A DNA stretch of 38,960 nt. It comes from an uncultured Roseburia sp. (GTDB taxonomy: Bacteria; Bacillota; Clostridia; Lachnospirales; Lachnospiraceae). The stretch spans positions 1 to 38,960 of the forward strand of contig CANONN010000032.1 in NCBI GenBank assembly GCA_947567625.1. The letters run 5' to 3'. The notes below the pieces were generated by a model. It worked only from the letters and a program-made list of their open reading frames with translations. It searched no databases and was not told the DNA's origin. The position numbers and the translations under genes were made by a program. Positions 1 to 8,229 of this stretch are shown piece by piece (the stretch's first letter is position 1; each line of letters opens with the position of its first letter).

Positions 1-25
1 GGTTTTACAAGACCTGCAAGTACTT

Positions 26-196
26 TTACTGATATTCAACTGTCAAACTCCCGGGCTCTTTGACTTTCCCTTGTTTTTCAAGATAAACCATCGCGTCAAG
101 CAAATCCCAGTTACATGCCTCAAGCGCCTGCTTGGCTTCCTCATATGTTACGTTTGCTCTCTGTCTTAACTTTTCAACCTTTTCTAATTGTTCCAT
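26..196 (-). CDS. short UBA-like (DUF4342-type) protein, possibly truncated
   Basis: A 56-residue protein consisting almost only of a three-helix UBA-like unit (EKVEKLRQRANVTYEEAKQA, then a leucine/alanine-rich stretch and a YLEKQGKV end). The start is placed at the ATG at 194-196 because a GAGG ribosome site lies 5 bases upstream; an in-frame ATG at 241 has no such site. As I recall, DUF4342-type proteins in clostridia usually continue after this unit with an acidic linker and membrane segments. Here the reading frame stops at TAA about ten residues after the UBA part, with a second in-frame TAA shortly after. It may be a natural short form or a truncated gene. The function of the family is unknown. 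Confidence 0.6.
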   Translation of the reverse strand: MEQLEKVEKLRQRANVTYEEAKQALEACNWDLLDAMVYLEKQGKVKEPGSLTVEYQ

Positions 197-321
197 AATA
201 TCCTCGCTTTCCTTCAAAATGAATTTGTTTTCTCTTGACATTGTCTAATTTACCAAGGTTTTCTTAATCCATCTTTGAAGTCGAATTAAAATCAGATTAA
301 AAAGATTTTTCTTAAATTAGA

Positions 322-349
322 TTGCATTTTCAGACAGCCGTGCTATAAT
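322..349 (+). promoter_or_regulatory. sigma-A promoter of tRNA-Val
   Basis: TTGCAT (322-327), a 16-base spacer and TATAAT (344-349) lie 10 bases before the tRNA. The position and near-consensus boxes fit a stable-RNA promoter. Confidence 0.7.
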
Positions 350-358
350 AAGAGTTAT

Positions 359-432
359 GGAAGCATAGCTCAGCCGGGATGAGCGTTCGCCTCACACGCG
401 AGAGGTCATGGGTTCGAGCCCCATTGCTTCCA
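359..432 (+). tRNA. tRNA-Val (anticodon CAC)
   Basis: A complete cloverleaf can be folded by eye. The acceptor stem is GGAAGCA/TGCTTCC with discriminator A, and the D stem is GCTC/GAGC. The anticodon stem TTCGC/GCGAG closes a 7-base loop CTCACAC with anticodon CAC, reading GUG. The T arm is ATGGG-TTCGAGC-CCCAT. The CCA end is not encoded. It lies next to the tailocin operon, but no second copy of its 3' end was found on the far side of the island. Confidence 0.95.
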
Positions 433-445
433 TTTTTCTATTTTA

Positions 446-497
446 AGCTGAAAACCATTGATTTTCCAGTAAAACCAATGGTTTTCGGCTCTTTTTA
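446..497 (+). terminator. rho-independent terminator after tRNA-Val, perhaps bidirectional
   Basis: A 15-base stem (446-460 with 476-490, one G-U pair) with a 15-base loop is followed by CTTTTTAT. On the minus strand the same stem is followed only by a weak TTAAAAT run, but it is the only strong hairpin downstream of the tailocin amidase. The 120 bases between it and the amidase stop hold nothing else I can identify. Confidence 0.8.
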
Positions 498-618
498 TGT
501 CAAAATTTATTAATTGTTTTTATACTGCATTAACTAAATTCATAACATTTTTTGTCATGAATTTTGTCATGATAACTCTGATTATTGCCGGAGTACTTAG
601 TAGTAACGTTACCGACTG

Positions 619-1344
619 CTATGCCTTTACAATAATAGCATCAAATCCCCCCGCTTGCAACCTTTTCTGCATAGCGGCAGCGTTGCTTCTGACAGAGTAA
701 GCCCCTACCTGCACACGATAAATTTCTTTTTTATCGCCTGTCGCCGTCTCTGCGCCGGAAGTCGCCGCCTCCTTGTCCTGCGTCTCTTCTGCCGGCCAAC
801 TGACTTTCATTCCCGTGATACCGTAGACAATCGCCTCCGCCATCTTCTGTGCATCGTAAAGCTGCACGTCGTCCTTATCGTCCACAAAGCAGCACTCGAT
901 CAGCATGGCCGGAGCTTTCGTCCTGCGCAGGAAGTAAAGGCTCGTATTCGCCTTAATTCCGCGGTTTTTAAAGCCGAGTGAGGAAATGCTTGCACACACC
1001 CTTTCTGCGGCCGGCTTGGCCGCTCCTGCGGTGTTATAGACTAATACCTCTGTCCCGGTTGTTCTGCCATTTCCCGCCAAATCCCCGGCTCCGGCGTTAA
1101 AGTGGATGGATACGTCCAGGTCTACCGTATGTGCATTGCAGGCGGCCACGATCTTAGACAACACGTCCGCCTGGCTGCTGCCGTTCTCACAGGTACAGTC
1201 ATAGACAGTATGTCCCATCTGCCGAAGTTCCCTGATAACCTCATCTTTTACTTTTCTTGCTTCCGTGGATTCCTGAATGAATCCGATTGCCCCGCAGGCT
1301 GGCTTTCCGTCCGGGTTATGCCCGGCATGTACGTTGATTCTCAT
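619..1344 (-). CDS. N-acetylmuramoyl-L-alanine amidase with SPOR domain (tailocin endolysin)
   Basis: A 241-residue Amidase_3 enzyme that cuts the amide bond between MurNAc and the stem peptide; here probably the endolysin that frees tail particles from the producer. The zinc-site motifs are visible: H9 in VHAGHN, E25 or E28, H81 in SIHFNA, and the catalytic E150 in MLIECCFVDD. A linker rich in Ala, Thr and Glu (about 180-204) leads to a C-terminal SPOR peptidoglycan-binding domain (about 205-241, YRVQVGAYSVRSNA). There is no signal peptide, so export must rely on the holin encoded just upstream, whose stop overlaps this start by 4 bases (ATGA). It is the last gene of the operon. Host amidases also have this fold; the position in the operon decides the role. 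Confidence 0.9.
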   Translation of the reverse strand: MRINVHAGHNPDGKPACGAIGFIQESTEARKVKDEVIRELRQMGHTVYDCTCENGSSQADVLSKIVAACNAHTVDLDVSIHFNAGAGDLAGNGRTTGTEVLVYNTAGAAKPAAERVCASISSLGFKNRGIKANTSLYFLRRTKAPAMLIECCFVDDKDDVQLYDAQKMAEAIVYGITGMKVSWPAEETQDKEAATSGAETATGDKKEIYRVQVGAYSVRSNAAAMQKRLQAGGFDAIIVKA

Positions 1345-1820
1345 ATTAAATTATCCTCTGTTTCTTTATCCTCTTCCAACATCTCTGTCATCTCGTCTAC
1401 CTGTGTCCTGATATGCTTTACCAGCGGCAAAAGAAACGCCGGGATGTTTACGCCAATATCAATCATGTTCTCAAGGATACTAATCAGCTCATTGCAGATA
1501 ATCCAAACTGCCACGATACAAGCGATCAGGAATGTAAAAGGCAGCGCAATCCCAAATGTCGCAGACGCATATTTTAAAAGCTGGTCCATAATCGCTCCCA
1601 CGACTACCAAAAGCCACATGGTGACCTTCTTGCAGATTCCACGCATACTTTTATACGAATTTATCGCGCCCTTGCGGTTTGGCGCCGCCATAAGTCCGGT
1701 TATGTAATCAATGATATTGCAAATTACCATCAGCAGCACCGGAACGTACAAAATGCCTAGTACCGACGACAGGAAGCCCGTAATTCCTGTGATGATTGCC
1801 TGAATAGATTTATTGTTCAT
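1341..1820 (-). CDS. phage holin (TcdE/Cph1-type family)
   Basis: A 159-residue membrane protein with the usual form of the Gram-positive toxin-secretion/phage-lysis holins. It has an N-terminal hydrophobic segment (about 8-40) ending in the family-typical DYITGLMAA, a basic loop (NRKGAINSYKSMRGICKK), two or more further membrane segments (about 67-85 and 93-115), and an acidic cytoplasmic tail (EMLEEDKETED). Holins of this family open the membrane so that the amidase reaches the wall. A GAGG ribosome site lies 9 bases before the ATG. It follows the fibre gene after a 36-base gap and is translationally coupled to the amidase. Confidence 0.85.
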   Translation of the reverse strand: MNNKSIQAIITGITGFLSSVLGILYVPVLLMVICNIIDYITGLMAAPNRKGAINSYKSMRGICKKVTMWLLVVVGAIMDQLLKYASATFGIALPFTFLIACIVAVWIICNELISILENMIDIGVNIPAFLLPLVKHIRTQVDEMTEMLEEDKETEDNLI

Positions 1821-1856
1821 CTGTTTGGCCTCACTTTCTCATATTCAATGTATCTG

Positions 1857-3971
1857 TTATTTCATATAGATTCTAATATGGCTTTCATCCAACCGCTCCA
1901 TAACGTAGAATCCATCATCCGCCGCCGTAGCAATGCCGCCGTCTGTCGGCACACAAAACCCGTCTGGCTGGCAGGTGCCGTCATCACGGACGACAAGCTT
2001 ACCATGCGTGCCTACTGCGTCCCATTCCGGTCGGTCTGCACGTTTGATATACTGTTTCGTCTCGTCATAGACTGGATTTAATATCCGATCCTTTACGACG
2101 GTTCCATCTTCCTGCTCTACGTCTTCCCATATATCGCGTCCATAAATATCTTTTTGGTATTTATGCAGCCACTCTTTCTGGTCGCTGTCCCCGACTATAG
2201 ACGGTGTGGCCGATACAACACCTACTTTCACAAGGTTATCTCCCTTTTTAGCGATTCTAATATTTTTGCCGACGAATGTGACAAAACAACCTACTCTGTC
2301 TTCTTCGTCTGAATTACCGTCTGCCCATTCCCAATATTCGGCGTAGTCACCTCCAAGAGAAGCAAAATTGCCCGCTTGAACTTCACTTTCCATGATACGC
2401 ACCATACCTCTTTTTACTTTGTCCCAATAAGAGTAAAATTCATGCGAACATGAACCGCCATTCGTCACATATAACATCAGACCCTCATCAATCTGGCTTG
2501 CTGTTATAATCCCATCACGCACTTTTAGTGGATTAACGAACGTACCTTCTGGTTTTAATTCGTCCTCTCTTGCACTCCCACTACAATCAAACGATACGCC
2601 AGAAGCTGCTTCAAATATTATGTTCTTTTCTGCTGTAGTAACATCAGCAAATAAAGCCCCCCCTAATATAACAATATCTCCTTCCAATATTCCGCCATTT
2701 TTAGGAAAATATGTATCTGCAATCACCTTACCATTTCCGTCTTTCACCGCCGAATTAACATTAAAGTTCCCTGGGCTCCACACATAGTTATCTGTTCCTG
2801 TACCTGTATTACTTCCCCAAACATAAAGAGGCTGTCCCGCCTGCCCGCTGTAATGGAATGTCATAGGATGCTTATTATCTCCCCCGCATCCTATACTCGT
2901 TGCGCAACCGTCCAGTCTTGCCCGGATTGGTGACGTAGACACCAGTTCTCCATTTTCGCAATACAATCTTGCGTCAAAATCTGCCTGCGACCCTGCATCA
3001 TGGAAATCTATGTACTTACCAATCTCCATCAGTCCACCGCCGTCTGTAGCCGACTGGATTACCGGTATCCCAGGGCCTCCGAGATAATTGCTTAAATCCG
3101 TCTGGGCAAGCAACCGATTCCACTCAGACCACACGTCATTGATGTAATTCCTTACATAAGTATCAACAGCTACGCCGTTTCCACGGTGGCTTACTGCGAT
3201 CTGGACTGTATTGGTACCCCCTACATTTAATACCAACAAATTAAAGTAAAAATGATATGGTTTCGTCCCGCTCGCGGTCGGAGCTATCCAGTAAAAACCA
3301 TTTTGGCATCCGCTCGTTAATGTATCAATATCGCCCTGAAAAGTCCCCCTTGATTGGCCGTACTGATCCAGAAAATTGGTAAGCCATCCTTCGTAACCCT
3401 GCGATTTTAGATAAACATTTCCGTCTGTCGCAAACACTCCGCCGCCGGAACCGTTTAGATTCCCGGTAATAGTATCTCCGTTTTTTGAAACCGTTTCCTG
3501 TCGCAGCGTCTCTATTTGTTCTTCATACTCGTCATAAGCAACATATAAAATATTTGGTGATGACACCGTAATATTCGACACATCCGATATGAGCAATGAA
3601 AGCCTTATTCTTTTATGCGTGCGCTCGAGCCCAGTGCTGCCCACCATATACTGCGCATCATCCCCGCAATTATCGTAGACATACAATACATCCCCCTCAA
3701 CAGTGGACACAATCACCCCTATCTCCCTGAAATAATAATCATAATCCACCTTGGGAAAATCCGCCGTTATCACACATTCTCCGTCCGTGATATCAATCTT
3801 TAAATCCGTAAGCTCATACAACTGGTGCACCAAGCCCTTTACGGTGCCAAAATTCGTTGGGGCATGACCGTCCCCAACTACTACAGACTTAATATTCATT
3901 TGATTGGACAACTGCGCCTGATTCAGCGCATCCCGCCCGGAAACTGTTAATGTCAGTCCTGCCCATGCCAT
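1857..3971 (-). CDS. tail fibre with C-terminal Peptidase_G2 self-cleaving chaperone domain
   Basis: A 704-residue fibre, the likely receptor-binding protein of the tailocin. Residues 1-155 are a phage tail-collar/gpH-type N-terminus (MAWAGLTLTVSGRDALNQAQ, YYFREIGVIV) that docks on the baseplate. The middle (about 160-500) is glycine- and asparagine-rich beta sequence with no family I recognise, as expected for the variable tip. Residues from about 510 to 704 match Peptidase_G2 (GGDYAEYWEWADGN, EDRVG, GVVSATPSIVGDS), a domain that helps the trimer fold and then cuts itself off, so the mature fibre should end near residue 500-520. A strong GGAGGGGG ribosome site precedes the ATG. The central part looks more AT-rich than the baseplate genes, which suggests exchange by transfer. 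No separate fibre chaperone gene follows. Confidence 0.85.
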   Translation of the reverse strand: MAWAGLTLTVSGRDALNQAQLSNQMNIKSVVVGDGHAPTNFGTVKGLVHQLYELTDLKIDITDGECVITADFPKVDYDYYFREIGVIVSTVEGDVLYVYDNCGDDAQYMVGSTGLERTHKRIRLSLLISDVSNITVSSPNILYVAYDEYEEQIETLRQETVSKNGDTITGNLNGSGGGVFATDGNVYLKSQGYEGWLTNFLDQYGQSRGTFQGDIDTLTSGCQNGFYWIAPTASGTKPYHFYFNLLVLNVGGTNTVQIAVSHRGNGVAVDTYVRNYINDVWSEWNRLLAQTDLSNYLGGPGIPVIQSATDGGGLMEIGKYIDFHDAGSQADFDARLYCENGELVSTSPIRARLDGCATSIGCGGDNKHPMTFHYSGQAGQPLYVWGSNTGTGTDNYVWSPGNFNVNSAVKDGNGKVIADTYFPKNGGILEGDIVILGGALFADVTTAEKNIIFEAASGVSFDCSGSAREDELKPEGTFVNPLKVRDGIITASQIDEGLMLYVTNGGSCSHEFYSYWDKVKRGMVRIMESEVQAGNFASLGGDYAEYWEWADGNSDEEDRVGCFVTFVGKNIRIAKKGDNLVKVGVVSATPSIVGDSDQKEWLHKYQKDIYGRDIWEDVEQEDGTVVKDRILNPVYDETKQYIKRADRPEWDAVGTHGKLVVRDDGTCQPDGFCVPTDGGIATAADDGFYVMERLDESHIRIYMK

Positions 3972-3975
3972 ACTT

Positions 3976-4518
3976 CTACCCCCTCCTTTGTTTTAATTCA
4001 ATAATATCCGCTTCACTAAAAAACGCGCCACAATAGATTTTCCCCGCATGCGTACCCTCATAAACGATATGTGTCGCAATATTCACCGGGACCATGACAG
4101 ACAAAAGATATTCTAATTCCTCAGTCTGGCTGTCATCCATAGAATATACCGTTAGTACCAGATCATAGCTGTCTGGTCTGAGCCAAACAAAAAAATGATG
4201 CCCGCCTCCAAACAATTCCGAAAGTTTCCTTTCTAACGCACGCATAGTATATGGGAGCCTGTCTTTCCACCTATTTTGCACCCTCGCACGCCTCGATTCG
4301 AGGGAGGCGTCCTCTGATGGGTATATGCCCAGTAATTTTTCACGCCTCGCTATGCCGTATTCATCCGCGGTGGATATAAAATGGTTGTGCAAAACTTCGT
4401 CCACCGCCTCCCACGCTTTGCTAAATTCCGGGTCCTCCGCCCGAAGCGCTGCAACCGGTTCTTTATATTCCTTTATAAACGGCGGCAAATAGGAAACCAG
4501 GTCAACCTCTCTTTTCAT
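3976..4518 (-). CDS. xkdU: XkdU-like baseplate protein (DUF2313)
   Basis: A 180-residue DUF2313/YmfQ-family protein. The N-terminus (VDLVSYLPPFIKEYKE) and the central block ESRRARVQNRWKDRLPYT followed by LERKLSELFG are typical. In PBSX and Mu-like phages this protein lies between baseplate J and the fibre and is thought to link the baseplate to fibres, as T4 gp48/Mu gp48-type proteins do. Its ATG overlaps the baseplate J stop (ATGA), and it is followed 4 bases later by the fibre gene. Confidence 0.85.
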   Translation of the reverse strand: MKREVDLVSYLPPFIKEYKEPVAALRAEDPEFSKAWEAVDEVLHNHFISTADEYGIARREKLLGIYPSEDASLESRRARVQNRWKDRLPYTMRALERKLSELFGGGHHFFVWLRPDSYDLVLTVYSMDDSQTEELEYLLSVMVPVNIATHIVYEGTHAGKIYCGAFFSEADIIELKQRRG

Positions 4519-5717
4519 GCAGACACACCTCCCAGCACCGGGATTTCATATGGTCCCAAAATCAGGTTCGCGGCGTTTTCATTCAAACGGGTATCTGCAA
4601 TATCCGCTACGCCTTTTACCGACAATATCCGGGTTTCCATCTGACTTAGCCGGACCACTATAGAAGCGCTCTGTGCCCATCCTTTTCTAAGCTCCAACAA
4701 ATACGCGCTTACGGCCTCCTGAATGGGCGCCCTTAGATTGCCCCAGCTATACCCCTCATCAAATGTCAGGGTGGTCCTGATATTTATTTCACGCGGAACC
4801 GCACTTTTCACATTGACAACATGCCCGATCGGGGCAAGCCCATACCCTTCGCCGGCATGTTCCCCCGGGTCTATGGCAGATTGCACCTTATCCAGCAATG
4901 CATTGCCTGCTTCCCCAAAATCTAACGAATTTACGATTGTCACCATGACAGTACCGCCTACCGTCAATTTCTTTTCCCGCGCGGCCGTATAGACAGCGGA
5001 AAGCCACGACGCAGCCTCTGCATCCAGCCCAGCAATAATAGAATCATACCATTCCGTAACTTTCGCGCCAGGCATTAATTGGGCGGGGCTGATATCCCCA
5101 TTCCACACCCTTGTAACTTTACAATCGCCAACGCCGTCCATCTTTCTGATTTTGGACAAATAATCCGCCCGGTTCCCGCCGAAAGACTGCTCTTTAAAAC
5201 TGTCAAGATAGCGCTGCCGGAATACTTCGGTATCTTCCTCGTCCTCCCCCGGTATCAATACTTCCGTAAGCTGCGCTGACTGCAGACCGCTGATGTAATC
5301 CATCGGTATCATATCCCCAAGATACTGGTTGCCGACGGCCCCGGCTGTTTCACTCTGCACCTGGTACTGCCCGGGACTAATCTGCTCCAGCACCACATAA
5401 TTCCTATCGCCGATATTGAAACGTTTTCCAGCGACATCAATGTCTGCCGGGACAAACTCACCTTTTAAAATGGCCTTTGTCGCGGGTTCCGGGGACAATC
5501 CCCTGTCTTTTGCAATCAACACCAGAAATTCCCTTGCGGCGGTGTCACCGTATGAATTTTTTATCAGGTATTCCAGCTCGATATATAGAATTTGAAACTC
5601 AATTGCGGTGGGTGAATGGGTGTCCCACAGAACCGAACCCTCCCGTTTGTCGAATTTGTCAGGCACACGGGCAAGCATCCTGTCACGGATTGCTTCGTAT
5701 GTATTCTGTTCATACAT
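4515..5717 (-). CDS. xkdT: baseplate J/gp47-family wedge protein
   Basis: A 400-residue baseplate J-like protein, the wedge subunit that triggers sheath contraction. Family hallmarks are the N-terminal block (REGSVLWDTHSPTAIEFQI), the central ETAGAVGNQYLGDM segment, and EVFRQRYLDSFKEQSFGGNRADY before a C-terminal half with repeated beta units. The start is taken as ATG at 5715-5717, with an AGAGGTGA ribosome site; an in-frame TTG one codon earlier is less likely. Its start overlaps the end of xkdS and its end overlaps xkdU by 4 bases, so translation is coupled through the baseplate block. Confidence 0.9.
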   Translation of the reverse strand: MYEQNTYEAIRDRMLARVPDKFDKREGSVLWDTHSPTAIEFQILYIELEYLIKNSYGDTAAREFLVLIAKDRGLSPEPATKAILKGEFVPADIDVAGKRFNIGDRNYVVLEQISPGQYQVQSETAGAVGNQYLGDMIPMDYISGLQSAQLTEVLIPGEDEEDTEVFRQRYLDSFKEQSFGGNRADYLSKIRKMDGVGDCKVTRVWNGDISPAQLMPGAKVTEWYDSIIAGLDAEAASWLSAVYTAAREKKLTVGGTVMVTIVNSLDFGEAGNALLDKVQSAIDPGEHAGEGYGLAPIGHVVNVKSAVPREINIRTTLTFDEGYSWGNLRAPIQEAVSAYLLELRKGWAQSASIVVRLSQMETRILSVKGVADIADTRLNENAANLILGPYEIPVLGGVSA

Positions 5718-6121
5718 CAAAAATTCACCTCTCTTTCTGCCCGCACATCCCCAAAAATGGTATGCGCGGTAAATGACGCGCGGACAATGCCCTTTTGCGG
5801 GAATGTAAACTCGAACCCGTCAACGGCCTTTATCCTTTGATCCCAAAGCAGCGCTTCCGAAATCCTCCGTTCCAGCTCCGGCTGAACATAACTAACCGGC
5901 TCGCCGAAAAGGTCCAGAAGCTCAATCCCGTAATTCCAACTGTACATGGCATACTGATACCGCTCTGTCATAAGGATTTTATAGACCGCCTGCTTTACCG
6001 CCTCCAGTCCGTCCGCATAGCCGCGGACCGCATTGTCCTCCATCTGCATCTTATATGTTAGGCTTGGCTGTTCCTTTATTTCAAAATCCTGGGTTAAAAA
6101 CCCGGCTGTCGACGGAATCAT
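5717..6121 (-). CDS. xkdS: XkdS-like baseplate protein (DUF2634)
   Basis: A 134-residue DUF2634 protein, equivalent to T4 gp25, which initiates the sheath at the baseplate. The middle block (VKQAVYKILMTERYQYAMYS, then a WNYGIELLDLFGEP stretch) is the conserved gp25-like core holding the YPMY/YS-type signature region. Its start overlaps the xkdR stop (ATGA). Together with baseplate J downstream it forms the conserved sheath-contraction pair of all contractile injection systems. Confidence 0.85.
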   Translation of the reverse strand: MIPSTAGFLTQDFEIKEQPSLTYKMQMEDNAVRGYADGLEAVKQAVYKILMTERYQYAMYSWNYGIELLDLFGEPVSYVQPELERRISEALLWDQRIKAVDGFEFTFPQKGIVRASFTAHTIFGDVRAEREVNF

Positions 6122-6555
6122 GTGCCAATCCGATCCAGCACAACAAACTTTTGGCCCCCCTGCTGCCTGATCAGGAGAACCGCGTCACCGGCAGCCAAGC
6201 CATTGTGTACGGTGATTTGCTTTTCCCCCGTTATGTTGTGCGTATGCGCAAGATTTTTTTCGCCTGTAACCAAATCCAGGCTATCCCCGGCATGGTCGTT
6301 TCCTTTTACGGTATGGCTGTGGGCGCCGAGTTCTTTTTCGGTCTGCCAGCCGACCGTGACCGTGGTCTGAAAATCTGTCACATTTCTCGATAAGATCAGC
6401 TGCATCTCGCCGAGTATCATCTTTTGTTCCACATTGATTTTTAAGGGCGCCGCGCTCACCACTTCCCCAAAATAGACATGGACGGGCTTTGCCGCCTCTA
6501 CCGCTTCCAGCGAAGATTTTTTCAATGTTTCAACCAGTCCGTTTGCATCAGGCAA
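6118..6555 (-). CDS. xkdR: XkdR-like protein (DUF2577), probable spike/hub OB-fold component
   Basis: A small DUF2577 protein of about 145 residues. The most plausible start is the TTG at 6553-6555, which has GAGGGGG eight bases upstream. A GTG at 6564 overlaps that ribosome site and would add three residues. Both starts lie inside the end of xkdQ, so the genes overlap. The beta-rich core (VHVYFGEVVSAAPLKINVEQ) fits the OB-fold region of spike proteins. Two histidine pairs (AHSHTV and LAHTHNI) with a nearby DHAGD could bind a metal ion, as spike tips do; that point is inference. The C-terminus (LAAGDAVLLIRQQGGQKFVV) is the usual family end. Confidence 0.8.
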   Translation of the reverse strand: MPDANGLVETLKKSSLEAVEAAKPVHVYFGEVVSAAPLKINVEQKMILGEMQLILSRNVTDFQTTVTVGWQTEKELGAHSHTVKGNDHAGDSLDLVTGEKNLAHTHNITGEKQITVHNGLAAGDAVLLIRQQGGQKFVVLDRIGT

Positions 6556-7528
6556 TAAATTCACCCCCTCGTAATGTTAAATCCATCCAATGTTCATTTT
6601 CTTTGTAGGTATGCTTGCATGTTTCCACAAGCATCCAGTTTTTCACTTTTACGTCCCCAAGGTCCAGGCAGACCACAATCATAGAGCCTGCCCTGACACG
6701 GTTGTCCCCAAAAGCGTTTGTTATTCTCAGATTTCTGGTTTTTTTGTTATAGAGCTCCAGCAGCGCATTTACCTTGGCAGACCCGTTTTCCCCCTTCTGC
6801 AGCGTATCAAAATACTGCAGGATACCCCATTGATTGATATGGGAGGAATCCTGCGCAATATAAACTTCCCTGCGTCCCGTCTCCTCGTTGTCATAGGTCA
6901 GCTTTATTTTGTTGTATGTGTTGTCATCAATGGATGAGGTATAGTCAAAGTTTTCGCCCGTCTCCTCATCCACCATCAGGTAAGCCCCCGGCACGCCGAC
7001 ATACATGGAGGACAGGTTCTTTAACGTCAGTCTGCCAAAATCATCATACAGAACATACATTTCGCCCCTGTTTGTCAGTGTCAGGTCCAGGGCATTTGCA
7101 ATCATGTCAAAAAGAGACGTGTTTTCCTCAACCCTGGACCCGATCACATACCCCGTATCTTCCAGCTCGCCGACATTCAGCGCATAATCGTCCGCTATCA
7201 TTCTTATAAACTGCGCCGCGGTCTTCCCCTCATACACCTTGGTATCCTTATTTTTCAAATACCGCAGCTGGTCATAGGCGGTGACTGTGATGATCTGGTC
7301 TTTGGAACGCTGCTGCTTAAAGACAAACCCGAAAAAAATATTTTCACCGTCGACCCGCATCCTCACCGGACTGCCCTCTGAAAAATCAAGGATATCGTCC
7401 CGCAGGACTTTAAAAACCAGCTTTCCGGGCGTATTCTTACGCTCGGTGGACCACTCAATCCCCTCCTGGACAACCGGCTGAAACACTTTTGTGCCCAGCT
7501 CGTTTCCAACCAATAATTCTACATTCAT
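6548..7528 (-). CDS. xkdQ: XkdQ/YqbQ-like tail hub protein
   Basis: A 326-residue XkdQ/YqbQ protein, the central hub under the tube (T4 gp27/Mu gp44 fold class). It starts with the typical VELLVGNELGTKVFQPVVQE and carries a conserved middle (KTAAQFIRMIADDYALNVGE) and the end block (GDVKVKNWMLVETCKHTYKE, then HWMDLTLRGGEFI). Some members are annotated as hydrolases, but I see no catalytic motif here and read it as structural. A GGAAGGTGA ribosome site precedes the ATG. It lies directly after the LysM hub protein. Confidence 0.85.
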   Translation of the reverse strand: MNVELLVGNELGTKVFQPVVQEGIEWSTERKNTPGKLVFKVLRDDILDFSEGSPVRMRVDGENIFFGFVFKQQRSKDQIITVTAYDQLRYLKNKDTKVYEGKTAAQFIRMIADDYALNVGELEDTGYVIGSRVEENTSLFDMIANALDLTLTNRGEMYVLYDDFGRLTLKNLSSMYVGVPGAYLMVDEETGENFDYTSSIDDNTYNKIKLTYDNEETGRREVYIAQDSSHINQWGILQYFDTLQKGENGSAKVNALLELYNKKTRNLRITNAFGDNRVRAGSMIVVCLDLGDVKVKNWMLVETCKHTYKENEHWMDLTLRGGEFIA

Positions 7529-7539
7529 AAATCACCTTC

Positions 7540-8229
7540 CTATACCGCCGGAATCGTCAATACCTGTCCCGGATAAATCAAGTTGGGATTGCCGCCGATC
7601 ACGCCGGCGTTTGCTTGATAGATCACCATGTACTTGGAACCGTCCCCATAAAAACGCTTTGCAATCCCCCAAAGGCTGTCCCCGCTTACCACCGTATAGC
7701 TTTGCGCCGACGCGGGAGCCGGCGCATTGCCGGTCTCGCGCGTCGATTCCACACTCGCCTGGGGCTTCCCGGCCACGATTTGTACATCTGCCGTTTTGGT
7801 CCCATAATCACGCCATTCTTTTAAGCTGATTTTGACCTGAAAATCCAGCCCTTCCTTGGCGTCTTCCGTAATCCTGTAGTCTTCTAACGTCACTGTCATA
7901 TGTGTGTCCACCGGTTTTTTTACCCCAGGACAATCCCTGTAAATAGCAAATTGGAACGGCTTTCGACTGTCTTTGAGTTCCTCAAATACCTTCTTATAGT
8001 AACCGGCGTCTTTAAATTTAGGCTCATAAGTAGCGTATGGGTACTTGATCTGCGGTATTTCGCACTCAAATTCGATCTCTGTCAGCCCCTTGTTTTTGAG
8101 GATATTGACCTCACCGTCATTGATCAGGTTTACTGTTTTGTTGTTACCGTTTATTTTGGCCTGTATTTTCCCTGGAGGGACAGGCAATAAGCACTTTCCC
8201 AGATACACACGGTATCCATTCTCTGACAT
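7540..8229 (-). CDS. xkdP: XkdP-like LysM baseplate protein
   Basis: A 229-residue protein with an N-terminal structural part (about 1-150) and a C-terminal LysM domain (about 176-229: [34 protein letters not shown]) joined by an Ala/Pro/Thr linker. It is the XkdP/T4 gp53-like protein that helps hold the hub to the first sheath disc; the LysM probably recognises glycan or assists assembly. The ATG follows the tape-measure TAA directly, and a GGAAGGGGTG ribosome site lies inside the end of the tape measure gene. Confidence 0.9.
   Translation of the reverse strand: MSENGYRVYLGKCLLPVPPGKIQAKINGNNKTVNLINDGEVNILKNKGLTEIEFECEIPQIKYPYATYEPKFKDAGYYKKVFEELKDSRKPFQFAIYRDCPGVKKPVDTHMTVTLEDYRITEDAKEGLDFQVKISLKEWRDYGTKTADVQIVAGKPQASVESTRETGNAPAPASAQSYTVVSGDSLWGIAKRFYGDGSKYMVIYQANAGVIGGNPNLIYPGQVLTIPAV

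Noticed and set aside
497-700. A 67-codon plus-strand ORF after the tRNA terminator
   Set aside because: It has no ribosome site, starts within the terminator T run and ends antisense inside the amidase gene; the sequence resembles no family.
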